This document shows positions 24,601 through 37,800 of a DNA stretch of 64,000 nucleotides, one piece after another. The DNA is taken from NCBI GenBank assembly GCA_036874045.1, contig CM072335.1:25179501-25243500 (forward strand), written 5' to 3'. The notes under the pieces were generated by a model. It was not told the origin of the DNA. It searched no databases and was given only the letters and a program-made list of their open reading frames with translations. Numbering within the stretch: position 1 is the first letter of the stretch; each line of letters opens with the position of its first letter. The DNA comes from Cymodocea nodosa (taxonomy: Eukaryota > Streptophyta > Magnoliopsida > Alismatales > Cymodoceaceae). A program made the translations under genes and the position numbers.

Positions 24601-27600
24601 GTTTCAGGTGAGAGTGGAGAACATAACATGGGTCAACTTCTGAAGAGAAAGGTGAGTGAATAATTTTCTGACGTAGGTATCCTTCGCTAGTTTGTTCTGA
24701 ATAGCTTGTCATGTCATCTAGTAAGATTTATGACTATTTTATGAGTCATTCGGAAGGGCTTGTTTGGGATATCCCATGTCCCTCAATATGTTAGGAACAT
24801 GAAGTTTATGGGTTATACTCCTTTTTCTCTCTCTCCCTCTCCCTCTCTCTTATACTATATGTAGGTCTCAGGCTGTTGAGTTCAAACCCCGTTATTACAA
24901 TCCATGAAATAATATCTACAAATAATTGTTTGAAAGTCAGCATGTTGAACTGTTGTAACATTCAAGTTTCCAATTTTTGCATCAAATATCTAGATTCAAA
25001 CAAAGTACCTCTTCATGAACAGGAGACAAATGTGGAAGCATATTGGGAGGCATATGTATGTCCTCAGATATTGTCTTCTCTTCCACATTTGAAAGTGATG
25101 AAAGCAATCCTGATAATTTAACATCACCATTTTGAACCATCTGTGGATCATGATATTATCGACATGTTATATAAAAGAATAGTCTGTACATGTAACAAGA
25201 TTGAGATCATGGATAAAAGAAAACCTTCAAGATATCAGGATCTTTCCATGGGCCTTTATCTGAACGAAGACAACCTCCAGCATCAGCACATTTACAAGTT
25301 CCTCCAAGGAACTCAGGCAATTCACTAAGAAAAATCAATTCAAGAGGTCAACATGATAACCCATCCTTCAAATTTAAGTTCTTCTTTTACTGATTGTCAA
25401 AAAGAGAGCATTGGTAATGAATAAATATAAGGTCATTCTCTCTTGTAAAGAAACTAAAATCAATGATGTTGCCACTTGTCTCTCACTACTTACCTTGCAT
25501 CAATAATTTCAAGAAGTTTGCTCTGATACTTGTTCCCAAGAACCTAGTGTAGAACGTAACCAATTAGTGCAAATCTCTTTATACATTAGTTATTTCTTTT
25601 GGAAAATAGATTTGGTATGATTTGAAAGTTTATAATCTAAATCTCACATGTATCTTGGCAGTTGTTCTTGGGTCAAGAAAAGATTTCACAGTACTCCATA
25701 AAATTCTAAATCCAGATCCAGCATTGATAATGAACATACGACACAGGGTCTGAAGAATATGACAGAACACAGAATCATTCATCCATGGTAATTGCGCAAT
25801 GATGCAATGCAATCATGTGCATCAACTACTTTTAGTAGAAATCCTCATACCTCGGGATAATTATCACCATCTATTTTTTGGAGACGCGTTACAAGTTCTC
25901 TTGCAGATTTGCCAAAATTTTTGATCCCCTGTGTCACATAGTAGATAAGGAAAACAAAGAGACCAATCAGTCACCTCATATTTATAAGATAATTTACGGC
26001 AATATTTGATTGGTATCTATCTGGTGGTAAATTTCAATGGGGCTAGCCAACAATTCAGGCCAAGAGAAATAAGGGTGAATTAGAGCTCAAATAAAAAGTT
26101 GTCTTCACATACCACTCCTTGCACATCAAGAATTGTTGTACTTTGGTCAATGTGACGTTTTGCTGCAATTGAGCATGCTGGGTATTTTATGGCAAAGGTT
26201 CTCTCAAACTCCTTAACATGGTAATTGATGTACCGATCCATAGATGTGACTTCCATCAGCTTGGCATGGTCAACTTTTCCAAGCCTTTCAAAATAAACAG
26301 GCCTACCTTCCTTATCGACTCCATGGTAACCATGGGGATAGTATTCTAGAACATCATTGATCTCCTTGAAATCAAAATCCTTTGAAATAACAATAGAATG
26401 ATATGTCAATAAAAAGCAATGTCAGCTATTAAGTATTAACTGCATCTTTTCTTAATAAAAGCTCTAAGTTACAACAAAATATTGCAATGGGGACTGATTT
26501 GATTGATGGTGTGAACAAGCAAAGAGGTAAAAAGCAGTTTTTCTGCAGGGAAAGGTGAGGATCAATAACTCATAATGAAAATCCATCAACAACTAAGATG
26601 GTTTCAATTATTTTGCAGTGGATTTTTTATTAGAACATGCTCCTCCAACCCTAAAAAGGCAAGTTAAAACAAGGTTTAGAATCCTCAATATTTACAAGTA
26701 CACATCAATTTGGCCTTCTCCGAAATCCATTGATTGTCCTTGATCATATATTGGAGGTCAGCGCTGGGCATTTTTGTGGCCACATATGGCAAAATCCCTA
26801 CGGAAATTTGTCTGTGATATTGTGGACTGAAAATCAGGGTGCACAACCTTGAGATTTTTTGTTTTCTCATATTTCAATCATAACGAAATGTCTGCCACCT
26901 ATGCTTGATGCCTTTAGATAAAAGGGAAATGGCATATGTAACATGATCCCAATTAAGAAAGTAAATATAGCCTCTCTGACACAAGAAATAAGTTCTGATC
27001 ATATGATCAATTGTATGCAATTTTTACCTCCATAATTGTGTCAGCACCAAATTCTTTTCTCCATTGTAGCATATCAGACCACATCTGCTTCGTTTTCTCA
27101 ATATCAAATTTTCTAGCCTTCAAAAATCTGCACATCAATTTACCATTAATCGAGTTAAGAGGAGACCCTCAGTGGATATGGCAAAGTTGTGCCATGAGCT
27201 AATCAACGGCATTTTACAAGTAAGAAATCTGTTTAGAGGCAAATATTTGTTGTGATATTTTTACCAAATGCCTTGACACATACGTATGCACATATATGAT
27301 TGTATAGTCCATAGTTTGTTGATTAAGAATGGAGAAATTCTCCACAAAAAGAAGAATGTAGAAGTTGACCTCAGCATCATGTGGTAATCATCATGTCGTG
27401 AAGGCAGCAATTCCTCCAAGATAAGTGTTTGTCGGAATGCATCGACAACCTTGACCTCATCATCATTGCGGTTGTCCTCTATTGCAAGGGACATGACCTT
27501 GCTGCTTCTCCTACCCCTTCTTGTCAGCGAGTGTCTGAACTTGGAAGATGCATTGATCGCCTTCTTCCTGAGGGATCCCATTCTGGCCTTGCATCCTTCA

Positions 27601-28048
27601 TCCTCGGAGTCCTCGAAATCAGGTTTCCTGTCCCTCCCATCGTGGGTATTGAACGCATCAATACCTGTGAAATGAAAAATTACGTGCTGATAAAAAATTT
27701 TAGCTTCAACCAACCTAGCACAACTAATTCAGTGTTTGACCATGTAATCTAGAACCTTCTCGTTTGGCTACAACTGATGAGGTAGCCTAAAATTAAAAGT
27801 GATAAGAAAATCCAGCACAACATGTAATTTGGAACCATCTCGTTTGACTACAATTGATAAGGTAGCCTAAAATAGAAAGTAATAAGACGACCTTACACAT
27901 AAACTCAACAAAAATGATCACTATGCGTCGATTGAATGATAGCAAAAAATTTCACAAATTTTCCTGATTACAAACAACATTATTCCTGAATACCTGGTAT
28001 GCAGTGGTGGTGATCAGCAAGCCCAGGCATGGGCATAGCATCCGTCAT
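21684..28048 (-). CDS. SFH: SEC14-like phosphatidylinositol/phosphatidylcholine transfer protein with nodulin-type C-terminus (SFH)
   Basis: Twelve exons join in frame to about 606 residues: 27994-28048, 27370-27664, 27028-27127, 26113-26379, 25851-25928, 25648-25749, 25494-25543, 25225-25324, 25009-25140, 23539-23665, 22058-22446 and 21684-21809. Residues about 85-150 are the CRAL-TRIO N-terminal helices ([20 protein letters not shown]). The lipid-binding SEC14 fold follows ([61 protein letters not shown]). After a variable linker comes a hydrophobic segment ([18 protein letters not shown]), a coiled coil, and a lysine-rich end ([12 protein letters not shown]) typical of the plant nodulin domain, which binds phosphoinositides at the plasma membrane. 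Known relatives such as AtSFH1 act in polarised growth. The last exon may instead splice at CTG/GTATGC (about 21721) to a further exon that I could not find. Confidence 0.92.
22923..23111. mobile_element. Small MITE in an SFH intron
   Basis: The ends GGCCCCATTAGAATCACTTA and GGCCCATTTGGAATTGCTTA (the latter reverse-complemented from the right end) form inverted repeats. They are flanked by TAA on the left and TTA on the right, consistent with Tourist-like insertion with one changed base. The interior (189 bp in all) is AT-rich and can fold on itself (ATCAACTTATTTTAAAATAA). It lies in the intron between the exons at 22446 and 23539. Confidence 0.65.
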
Positions 28049-28700
28049 GGTTTGTGATTCTTATATGGGCTCAAAACAGTGGAAACTTAGAAGCACATAT
28101 TCTCGGTTTAGGGATCGTCGATGAACCTGGAATCCGATTCCACACCATCACTAACAATGAAGAAAACAATTCTAAAGAACAATCCAAACACGAAACGTAG
28201 TAACATAGTGCCCCTACAATCCAATACCAAAAATAGAGAGCTAAAAAAGAAGAAGAAAACCTTCGAAGGAAAATTTGAGAGCATAAAAACGCTGCTCATA
28301 AACACAACCGCATTTAGCAAATCAACACAATTCGTCCACTCACAAGATCAAATGCGAAAGCATAACCGCCCTTAGCATCTACACGGCCTTTTGTAAGGAC
28401 AACTAATCATCCTAGAACTCTCGATAAAATAGAAGAAAGAAAGAGAGCCGACCTTGAGGGACGCGCAGACGAGGAAGGCAAGGAAGAGAGGATTGGAAAG
28501 GGAGGTTTATAGAGAGCAGAAGAATAGCGAAGCAAAACCTTCGGCGGTAGGTTGGAACAAGTCTTCTTCCCTGTTGTGGTTGTTCTGCTCGATCAGCTTC
28601 GTCGAGGTAGGCAAGTCTGAATTATATAGTAGATACGCTGGCACGACGTCGTCCGCGGACCGAAATGCGAGCCACTCCTCCCATTTCGAACCTCCCTCCA
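28049..28700 (-). promoter_or_regulatory. 5' leader and promoter region of the SFH gene
   Basis: The sequence upstream of the SFH start is purine/pyrimidine-biased. It has a candidate 5'-UTR donor (CAAG/GTCGGC, boundary at 28452/28453), so a leader intron of about 0.35 kb is plausible but not proven. A GC-richer block at 28455-28700 would be the non-coding first exon. A homopolymer of about 14 C (28708-28721) lies just upstream. Confidence 0.4.
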
Positions 28701-28707
28701 CCGCCTT

Positions 28708-28721
28708 CCCCCCCCCCCCCC
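28708..28721. repeat. Poly-C homopolymer
   Basis: A run of about 14 C on the plus strand just upstream of the presumed SFH first exon. Homopolymers like this often mis-sequence, so its exact length is uncertain. Confidence 0.8.
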
Positions 28722-28930
28722 ACCTTGGTTTTAAATTTTTTCCCCTATTTTACTTATTTTTAGGCAGAGAAGTACCATATTATCGAGACAAATCACAATT
28801 AACCAGATTTAAAAAATACTTGTCACGAAATGTGTTTGTCGACGTCAACCAAATAAATCGAATCTCGGACGCAGACGTGCTGCTTGGAGCCGCGAAGTCT
28901 CGCCTACGTCTGGCTCGAGATTTTGAATAG

Positions 28931-31635
28931 GTTTAACGTTATATTATTATTATTATTATTTCTTCAATCTAAAATTCCATTGATTTTAATCGAATTTTAA
29001 AAGTCGAATATATATGTATATATATAGACAGACAGACAGATTAAAAATTAAAATTTTGATTTCCATTTATTTTCTTATCTAATTAGATATCTGAACATCC
29101 AAAAGAATCTAATTTATTATTTTATCGTTACAATTTTATTTATATTTATATTCATAATTTTTAATATAAAATAATCATATTCAAATTCAAATATCTAGAT
29201 GAAATTTCAAAAAATTTCTGAATTCAAACGTTCAGATTAAATTGCGGTTATTATTTGAATTCATATAAATCCATCGAACATGAATTCAAGTGCTTAAATA
29301 ATTATTCAAATATTAACTCGACAGATTTGATTTATTCAAACATAAATAATCATTCAGGTATGAATTTGGTCGCCGATGGATACGGTAACGAGAAATTATA
29401 CTGGTGAGTAACATGCATTCAAGCCCCTTCCATGGAATCCATGTGCACCCCTTAATGTGTGTGTGTGTTTTTCTTATATACAGGTGGTATTTTTGTCTAT
29501 ACCAAGATCTATTAAGACTGTTGTTAATTATGCACCCCTAATGCCATCTCATTCGAAAGCAACCACAATGGCCAAACAACTATTGTAGCTCAATCTACCT
29601 TGTTCTTCAATTATATATAATCGAGACCTCTTCGTCGATGCGCAACTTTCTAATAATTTTTAAGATACAATTATAATTTCTTCTCGCCTCTCCACTTATC
29701 AAGCATCCTTGTTTTATTTATGTTGATTTTTTGATAGCTTATGCATATCTATAATTTTATTTTTTAAAGAGCTCATTAGGATAATAAAAAAATGTCGCCG
29801 AAAGAGATTATTATTATTATTTATTCTCTCGTAAATTTAAATATGCATTTAGTATGATGGAGATCGAATAGAGAGTCTGCCACCTTAATTAATCTCAAGG
29901 AAGGTGATTATTCATTCTATAAAAAAGACCAAAGAAATATACCATGCTTAATTAATTTCTTTACTCTATTATTTCAGCTCCTTTTCATCAATATTTTAAA
30001 TTTCTCAACCGACAGGGGCATGAAAAGGCTTAATACCCGTTGTCTTTTTATTTAATTGATAGTGACAAGTAGACATCGAATTTTAATTTTAAATTATAAA
30101 GAACCCCAACAATCCATAGATTCGTAATTGTTGCTGGTCATTTCAACTTATTAGAAATTGTCACGTAACAATTTGTGTGTTATATTAACGAAAACGCAAA
30201 ATTTTTTCTCTTGAGAAAAATGATGGACTTGCGTTGGGCAAGAATTCAAAGGATTCGACGAGTTCAATGGTTCCACCGCAGAGGTGGGAGAGGAGGTCGC
30301 AAATGTACACTTCTCGCAGATGCACGCACTTTCATTACATTCGATAAAAATCAATAATGTAACCTATTCTCGCATGAAATTTTGACTATCGATTCAAAAA
30401 CATAAATGGTGGTATTCCCTATTTGAGACAAGAATCATAATTACCAGTTCGGTAATCACATTTCATAGTGTGGTAAAACGAACCATGAAAAATACACCTC
30501 ATTCAACTTTTATCATACCTCAACCTATTTGCATTCACCAATTAATAAAGAATCACGGCATATTCTTCATTGACAAACACCCAAAAAATTTGACTCATAT
30601 GGTATCGTCAATGAACGTCGCAACAAATTTCAGTAGTTCATCAAATCCAATGGCCACGAAACGAAGGGTCAAAAACAACAAAAGGCCATCAAACGCCACT
30701 GATAAGGAGGAAAGAAAGCCTGACGACGACAACACCATCAAGAACCCAGGCCTGATAGAAAACGTCATGTTCCTATTCTCTTTACGTTTAATATATTGGC
30801 AGCAGCTCGGCTTTGATGAACTATACTGTGGTCAAAAACAAAACTTCGGGAAGAAATAATATTTGATGTGGCACACATAAAAATGGTGCAATATACATGT
30901 ATCTTGATAATTAATAGATCGATGCAACATGCATGTTATAACAAAATACATTCACGATTCATCGAAAAATACTAATTAGATATATGACTGCAACAAAATA
31001 ATTTGATGAAGATATATAAGACTAATACAGGAACGTACGAGTCTAAAGTTTCAAATGCATGCAGTATCAATACAACATAATTACGGCCCAAAAAAGAAAA
31101 AAAGGGAAACACAGGTTTTTTAAGATATCATAACAAACCCATATCACCACAAGGGAAGTGATTCTCTAATTTTACCACTTTATCTGCATTTAGATAACCA
31201 ATGAATAAATAAGACGGAAGAAAGAGCTAACAGATAATATGTGGCCTCCGTACCAAAAATGGGACACTTAAATGTGACACGATCGGAAAAGTTGGTGTTA
31301 AAAGGGCAATCCTTGTATAATATATAGAAGGAAGGGACATAGTTAGCAGCTGAAATATTTGGTTCAAAGCAAGAGGAGGAAGGAACCGAGTGGTTGTCTT
31401 CATTACAGAATCTAAAACAACAAAGAAATTGCTGGGCAAAACGAACAACAAAATGGAAAGAGAGAACAAAACAAGAGATTAATAAGCTAAGGCAAGGAGA
31501 AATGAACATGACCGATTAAGCATTCATCAGAGATAAATAGACTGAGCTTTACCCCTTTACCTCCTTTTCAAATATTTCTTCTTACCTCCCCCACCACCTT
31601 CGGGCTCTTTTGGTCCTCCTCCTCTTATTCAGTCC
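28931..31635. other. Intergenic sequence and ICR 3' flank
   Basis: Mostly AT-rich, with (ATT)n near 28944-28960 and (GACA)n near 29025-29040. Short ORFs at 30160-30360 and 30470-30860 lack family features. The right end (from about 31100) is probably the 3' UTR of the ICR gene. Confidence 0.5.
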
Positions 31636-33105
31636 TCACTTCTGATTCCCCTTCTTCTTCCACAATTCTCCCAACATCCGAATTCCACCACTCTTCCTCT
31701 TCCCATTCCCCATTCCCTCATCCAACTCCCCTCCCATCAGTGGCGATCCGAGGTACATGTTTCCCGGTGTTTCGAATTCTATGCCACCGTTGAGGTGCTT
31801 GTCCATCGAACCGCACCTCTCAGACATCCTCCGTCCACCACCACCACCACCGCTACCACTGTAATCCATGCCCAGTCCTCCATCAGCCGATATAATGTCT
31901 GCGGCAGCATCCGCAGCCTTCCTCCATTGGTCGGTTTGAATCCTTAGCCTCTTCAACTCCATCTCCAATTGGGCTTTTGCTATCTCCACAGCTTCCAACT
32001 GCTCCTCCAATCGACCATATCTCACTTTGCTTTCGTCAAGTTCTTCTATCAAAGATCTCGTCTTCTCTCCCATCTCCTCGTCCCTGGCCTTCGCAGCCGC
32101 AACCGCTTTTGTCATCTCTTCCAATTCCTTCTTTAACGCAGCATTCTCTGCAATATGTCTCTTAATCTCACTCTCCTCCTTTGCCGCCTCGTCCTTGGCA
32201 ACCAATGCCTCACCTTCTGCTGCTTTCACCAGAGACTGTTGTTCCTCCTTGGGTGCAGTTGGATCAGATTCAGGAACCACTACAGCCACCTCCGCGGGTT
32301 TCTCATTAGAACTATCACTGGCACTCTCTTTCACATTCGCCTCATCAATTCTCTCGTCCAGGACCTCATCAATAACCTCCTCTTTCGCAGCCTCAGCACC
32401 TCCGCCGACTCCATCGTCCACATTAGAAACGATGGAAGCCACGGGAACTGGGCTCTCTTCTTTCATCGGTGGAGCCACTTCCGCATCCCTTTCCGGAGGG
32501 GAGGGCACAGGGTTGATAACCTCTTCCACCTCACCGCCATTTTGCTCCTCCTGCTGCACTTGTTTAACAGGAATCAGCTTCTTGGTCTCCTCCAACTCCT
32601 GCTGGGCGTCTCTCTTTGCATTCTCGGCGGAAGCCAGCTGCTCCTTAAGCTTCTTCAGCTCATCTTTCGCATGTCCCAGTCTCGACTCTAGGTCGGACAC
32701 TCTCGTTCCACGCTTCTTCTGGTTGCAAACACCAATCTGTCAACACCACCACCGAGAACTAGTCACTACCCACAACAACAATCTTTCCTACATTAAAATA
32801 CATAAAAATAGGGAAGTTCGGACCTCAGGAAGTGGGCTCCGAGGGGACCGGCGATGCTCCTCGAGCTTGGGGCTGCGGTCCCGAACGGGGCGGTGGACGC
32901 CGTTAGACTCGGCGCTGCTTGTCATCTTCAGGTGGAGCGGCGCCCGGGGCGATTGTCGCTGCTGAAGCATCTCTGACCCTCTGATCCAAAAACCCATCAA
33001 CATCCGAAACACAAAACCATCGTGGACTAGGAAATAAGGTACAGAAAACATGAACAAGAAGAAGAAAGACAACCCAACAACATTTGCTCACTTGGATCTC
33101 GGCAT
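31636..33105 (-). CDS. ICR: Interactor of constitutively active ROPs (ICR/RIP family), ICR2/4-like
   Basis: Three exons (33092-33105, 32824-32980, 31636-32736) give 423 residues. The first exon is only 14 nt (ATGCCGAGATCCAA, donor GTGAGC) and yields MPRSKGSEMLQQRQSPRAPL, which matches the conserved ICR N-terminus. DRSPKLEEHRRSPRSPLPE follows, then NQKKRGTRVSDLESRLGHAK at the start of exon three. The rest is a long coiled coil with an acidic, Pro/Val-rich middle. The ROP-binding motif QWRKAADAA is present near residue 330, and the family's C-terminal GELWKKKGNQK closes the protein. ICR proteins are scaffolds that link active ROP GTPases to microtubules and exocytosis at the cell cortex. The acceptor before IGVCNQKK was chosen because NQKK is conserved in relatives; the alternative acceptor six codons later is also in frame. 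Confidence 0.93.
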
Positions 33106-33602
33106 TGGACACCGTTACCGCCCTTCTTCAGTGGTCGAGCTCAGATTCTTATCCAATGTCCAGCCCCGGTTAACGTTTCGGCGTCGGGGAAACACTAGTG
33201 GGAAGGAGCAAGATCCATATCACAACAGGAAAGCAAGATCCACATCACAACAGGAACCGACCTGGTTCTGGACCTCTGATTCCACTGCAGCTGAGGGATG
33301 GAGGAGGAGGTGGAGTGTGTGATTTTTGAAATGTGGAACGATAGATGGGTGGAAATTTACCCTACAGCCCAAGACCAAGTGGGTATGTCTATCTGGTCCA
33401 ATCACACCCATGCATGCCAATCGGTAATTTGCATTTTCCCCCTTCAGTAGAATGTTATTGATAGCCAGGCAACTAAGGGCACCCCACCACGATGATAAAT
33501 TTAGTTTTTATGACCGTCTAGCCAAGTAACTTATGCAATTACTTTTACGAAAATGGTGTGATTTCATGATCTTTATTGTTCCGTCGGGACCGCTAATAAA
33601 AG

Positions 33603-33625
33603 ATATATATATATATATATATATA
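33603..33625. repeat. (AT)n microsatellite
   Basis: About 11-12 AT units roughly 0.5 kb upstream of the ICR start codon. Confidence 0.95.
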
Positions 33626-34424
33626 CGTTGGGACCATTTGTTACTTGGGATTTGCAACCAGAAAAATTTAAGGAACGTGAGATTTGTCAAAGGTAATCGA
33701 CATTTGTCACGCATAAGCGTATGCATGGTCTGTACGTATGACCTGGCAGAAAAAGTCTCGCAAATGCATCGTACTGTTTTTGTCCAATTAATTAGAAAGA
33801 GCGATAAAATTACTGTTATAAAAAAGAAAACGATTGATTTTGAATCAAAGTTATTTTCGTGCTTATTTATATATATTTTTAAAAAAAAAGAAAAAGAAAA
33901 TCATCTATACAAATTAATCACCGGTGACAATGGAAGGCTTTTGTTGACATTTTGTCCGGGCGTTGCCTTGGGATCCCATCTGTTTGTTGTCTCCTACGTG
34001 TTCATTGTTTTGGAACAGGAGGAGGAGGAGGAGGAGAATAAGAAGATGAAGAATTTTTATCTTGTTTCAAAGAGCAAGCAAGTTGATAGATAAGATAAAC
34101 ATGTACCGTTGGTAAAAAAGGGCAAAATGGACCAAACAGATTTCAACACGTTCGAACTTGGGGTCAGAGGGGGGAGGAGAGGAGAGGAGATCTAACGAAC
34201 GATGTTTTGAATCACCACGGCCAGAGCAAGAGCAGCAGCAGCAGCAGCAGTCATAGATGAGAGGATCGACTAGAGTTAAAACAAAGCCAGAAATAGAAGC
34301 ACCACCTACCAATGTTTCCGCACCCCACATGCATTCCCATCTACCGCCATGGCAGGGGATGCCACCATAAGTGAGAGGAGCTCTCAAGGCCACACTAGAG
34401 CAAGATGTGCTTGGTCATTGGGAT

Positions 34425-34440
34425 TATATATATATATATA
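34425..34440. repeat. (TA)n microsatellite
   Basis: About eight TA units in intergenic DNA. Confidence 0.9.
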
Positions 34441-34850
34441 TTCCCGTCCATTTTGAAAGCGTTGTCTGGACATATTGGACGAGGACAGACAGGCTTTCGA
34501 GCAAAGTGGACCTGGAATCAATGGAAGCTGATGAACGTTTACCGATCGATGGTGGTCCTTTTCCTTCGCACCAGAAACCAATTGCGCCGCTGATGCTGTC
34601 TCAAGCCCAGTTGTCCCGCCCACGTATGTATGAGTAATTAACAGCAGTTCAGGAAAGAAATACCAGATATGCTTGCATGGTTAAAGTTAAAAGACATATA
34701 ATACAGGATCGATCATGTATCGGTATCGTTAAGATATCTTTTGATGGTAAATTCAGTCTTTTTGAATGTTAAGATTTGAAATACGTGCATAGAATACTCT
34801 ACAGAAAAAGGCTAAGCAGAGTCACGTATATGTAGAAAGGAAAGATGAAA

Positions 34851-34891
34851 GAAGAAGAAGAAGAAGGGAAGGGAAGGGAAGGGAAGGGAAG
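34851..34891. repeat. Compound (GAA)n(GGGAA)n microsatellite
   Basis: About five GAA units run directly into about five GGGAA units, forming an all-purine stretch on the plus strand. Confidence 0.95.
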
Positions 34892-37800
34892 ATCCGAAGG
34901 AGCACACACGTGTTTGACAATGCCTTTGTCCGGGACCATTATGCCCTTGCAACTTCAAATAATATCATGCAATTTTCTTCCTCGCCTTCTTCTAAGAATA
35001 CAAAATTATTACTTGAATGTTTAATCTACGATATAATTCATTATCGCATGCGTTAAAATTTGAACCTGATGCAATAATTGAAATCAGATGCATTTAGAAC
35101 AAGGATCGGTATTAATTTGTTAATTTTAAGTCACATGTTTACCATGTACGATTAACACCATTCCTCATATATTTATGAATAAATCATACACCTAGGTCTG
35201 CTGTGTGCACACAAAAAAATTTCTCACTTGCATGCTATTATAAAGTATCAGCATATTATGGTATATGTAATCCCAACACATTTATTTATTTATTTATTAA
35301 TACACTTTTTACAATCAAACTCTTGTCTAAAATGCTATTGCTAGCTTAGGTAGGACAATTTAACTTCTATTTAGGTCATTATGTGCAGGAAAAGTCTTTT
35401 CTTTTTTCCTTTCTTCCATCCACTACGTACATTATCTCTTGCATGCTATCTTAAAATATATATATATATTATTTAAAAGGTATATCTTAAGAGCGAAAGA
35501 GTTCTTCTGCCATATTCTCGTTCATGAGTTTAAATCTAAAAATTCGCAACACACGACTTTCACTCTAACTTTAAAAATTAAGAAACATCGTAAAGATAGA
35601 TAGGAAGTATGAACATTTCAACCATTTTATTTTTAACAAAAAAATCTTAACAAATATAAGTTACAATATATTATATAATTAGATTTTAATTGTAAAAATA
35701 ATTGAAAAATAAAATGTATCTCTCTAGAAGAAATCTGACTGTGATAACATGATTAACTACATGAGAAAATGATATCGTCCATATGATATTAAAGATTTTT
35801 TTTTTTTTTTTCTTGAACCAAATATAAAAATTATACCATTCATGAAAAATACCTCAAAATATTTTCTCCGTTATGAAATTTTCTGTGACGGTAGTGTTTC
35901 GTCGTGCATCAAAAATTGAATTACGATGGAAAATCACGGTTATTAGTATTATTTACGTCAATTAATCTAAATACACAACTTCCTTCTTCTTCTTGAGTTT
36001 TATATACGACGAATTCTTATACTCGTCTTCATTTGATTTCGGTATAGAATTTCATCATAGTATCGGAATCGGTTTAGATACATCTTCACTTATAAATACT
36101 TATAAGTACATAAATAAATCGTAAATGATGAAAAGGATTGGAAAAGTTTTACATTGATAAAAGTATGGATACAATTACACATATAAATATTTCTATTCAT
36201 TATCAATTACTTTTGAATTAAAATTTCAACTAATATTAAAATTAATTTACACACATTTGCCTATAGACACTCATGGACATATAAATAAGTTAGAAATAAG
36301 AAAAATATATATATATATTTTTTTTATAAAAAAAAAAAAAAACACCCTTACATAAAACAAACAACTCTTCTACTTGTTATCGATTGATCATAAGATAAAA
36401 TTCTAAAGAAACTAAGATTAACCGAATATTGTAGAATACATCTGTTGGGATGTGACGAAGGAAGAGAGAGACCAAAATAATAACGGTAGACAAGGCATGT
36501 GAAATATATGGAGGGTGGGGTACATGAAGAATCATTGCCACTTTCAATAACATCTGCATGTGATGGATAGAGTTAGGTTTGGTTGGACAGCTTTTACATC
36601 TGATGTCGAACATGAGCCCATGAACCTCCTCATTCATTCAATTCACTTCAACAAGTTGTTGGCAGGAACCCCCCACAACCCTTTCTGAACTTACATCTGG
36701 GTTTCTGTCTTTGATCACGGACAGACCTCTTCCCTCATCTGTCTCTGCCTGCCCATCCCTCTCATCAATTGCTCAGCCATGTAAATGCTGAAAGTTCACA
36801 GGCATGCATACATGGGGTTCTTGATTGGTAATGACCAGATCGATTGCTTTTGTTTTTGATGACGGTAGTAATAGTGTGTGTGTGTTTTTTTTTTTAAGTT
36901 TGAATTGAAGATACTGTTCAGTAATAAAAAATCGGTTATATACTATTTCGCTGTTGACTTCTATATTGAATCGTTTTTTAACTTTTTCCACATCATGATA
37001 AGACATCTTTTTTTTCATCGAACCAGTTAACCACAGCAAATGTCACAACTGATTTATTTACAACGAGAGGAGACTTGAGCTTGAATTCATGTCGTAATAA
37101 CAACATAATTTCTGTTTTACAGAGTATGAGAATGGCTTCAAAATCTCTGCTCGTCTTTTCCATGGAGGAGGAATTTAAGAAGCGACGAAGCTCGTCAGCA
37201 TTTTGCTTCATGACTTATTTATGTATTATTTTGGCATATGTGTCGTTTGGTCTAGCATAAAATGCATATATCGATAAAATACCAATGCACCCAACTTTTC
37301 CATACATGGAAACGGAAGACCCAAAAGCCAACCCTTGATTAATATGATGTAGAACCCAGAACTCAAACCCTGTTCGTTCCCAATCCTGGAAGAAGAAAAG
37401 GAAGGGAGAGCTTCCTGGAAATTATTATTATTAATTTTTTTTTTTTTTATGGCCGCCGTATATAAAACTGCAACTTGCCAAGACCATTCTGAAATAAACA
37501 GTCGAACAAAAAAAATTTATGATGATGTAGTCGATATGGAAATCCATATTTTTGTATTTTTGAAAGATCGATGGCGTACATGTAAATTTGTCATCTGATA
37601 GACGACAGACAGACGGTAGAATGTGGAGCATGGAAAATAAAAAACGCACGGTTTTCCAGACTCCAGAGCCCATTCTTCTGTCTTCATCTGCATTCTTCTT
37701 CTTGAATCTTGGTAAAAACAAAAAAAAAATCTGCGTCCCAATGAAGTAACGTTAACACCACCGTCAAGATATTTCAATTATAAAGAACGATTATTTACAA

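Noticed and set aside
24860..24900. B-box-like GAGTTCAAACCCC in an SFH intron, a possible tRNA or SINE piece
   Set aside because: No matching A box or cloverleaf around it, and no SINE body.
28454..28930. 158-codon plus-strand ORF
   Set aside because: It overlaps the presumed SFH leader, includes a poly-C run, and has low-complexity content without family features.
30470..30859. 129-codon plus-strand ORF
   Set aside because: AT-rich with no recognised domain and no support from splice signals.
32027..32965. 312-codon plus-strand ORF
   Set aside because: Ser-rich shadow of the ICR coding exon on the other strand.
36993..37211. Minus-strand ORF starting MKQNADELRRFL
   Set aside because: The first part looks codon-like, but it runs into AT-rich sequence, and I found no partner exon or family.
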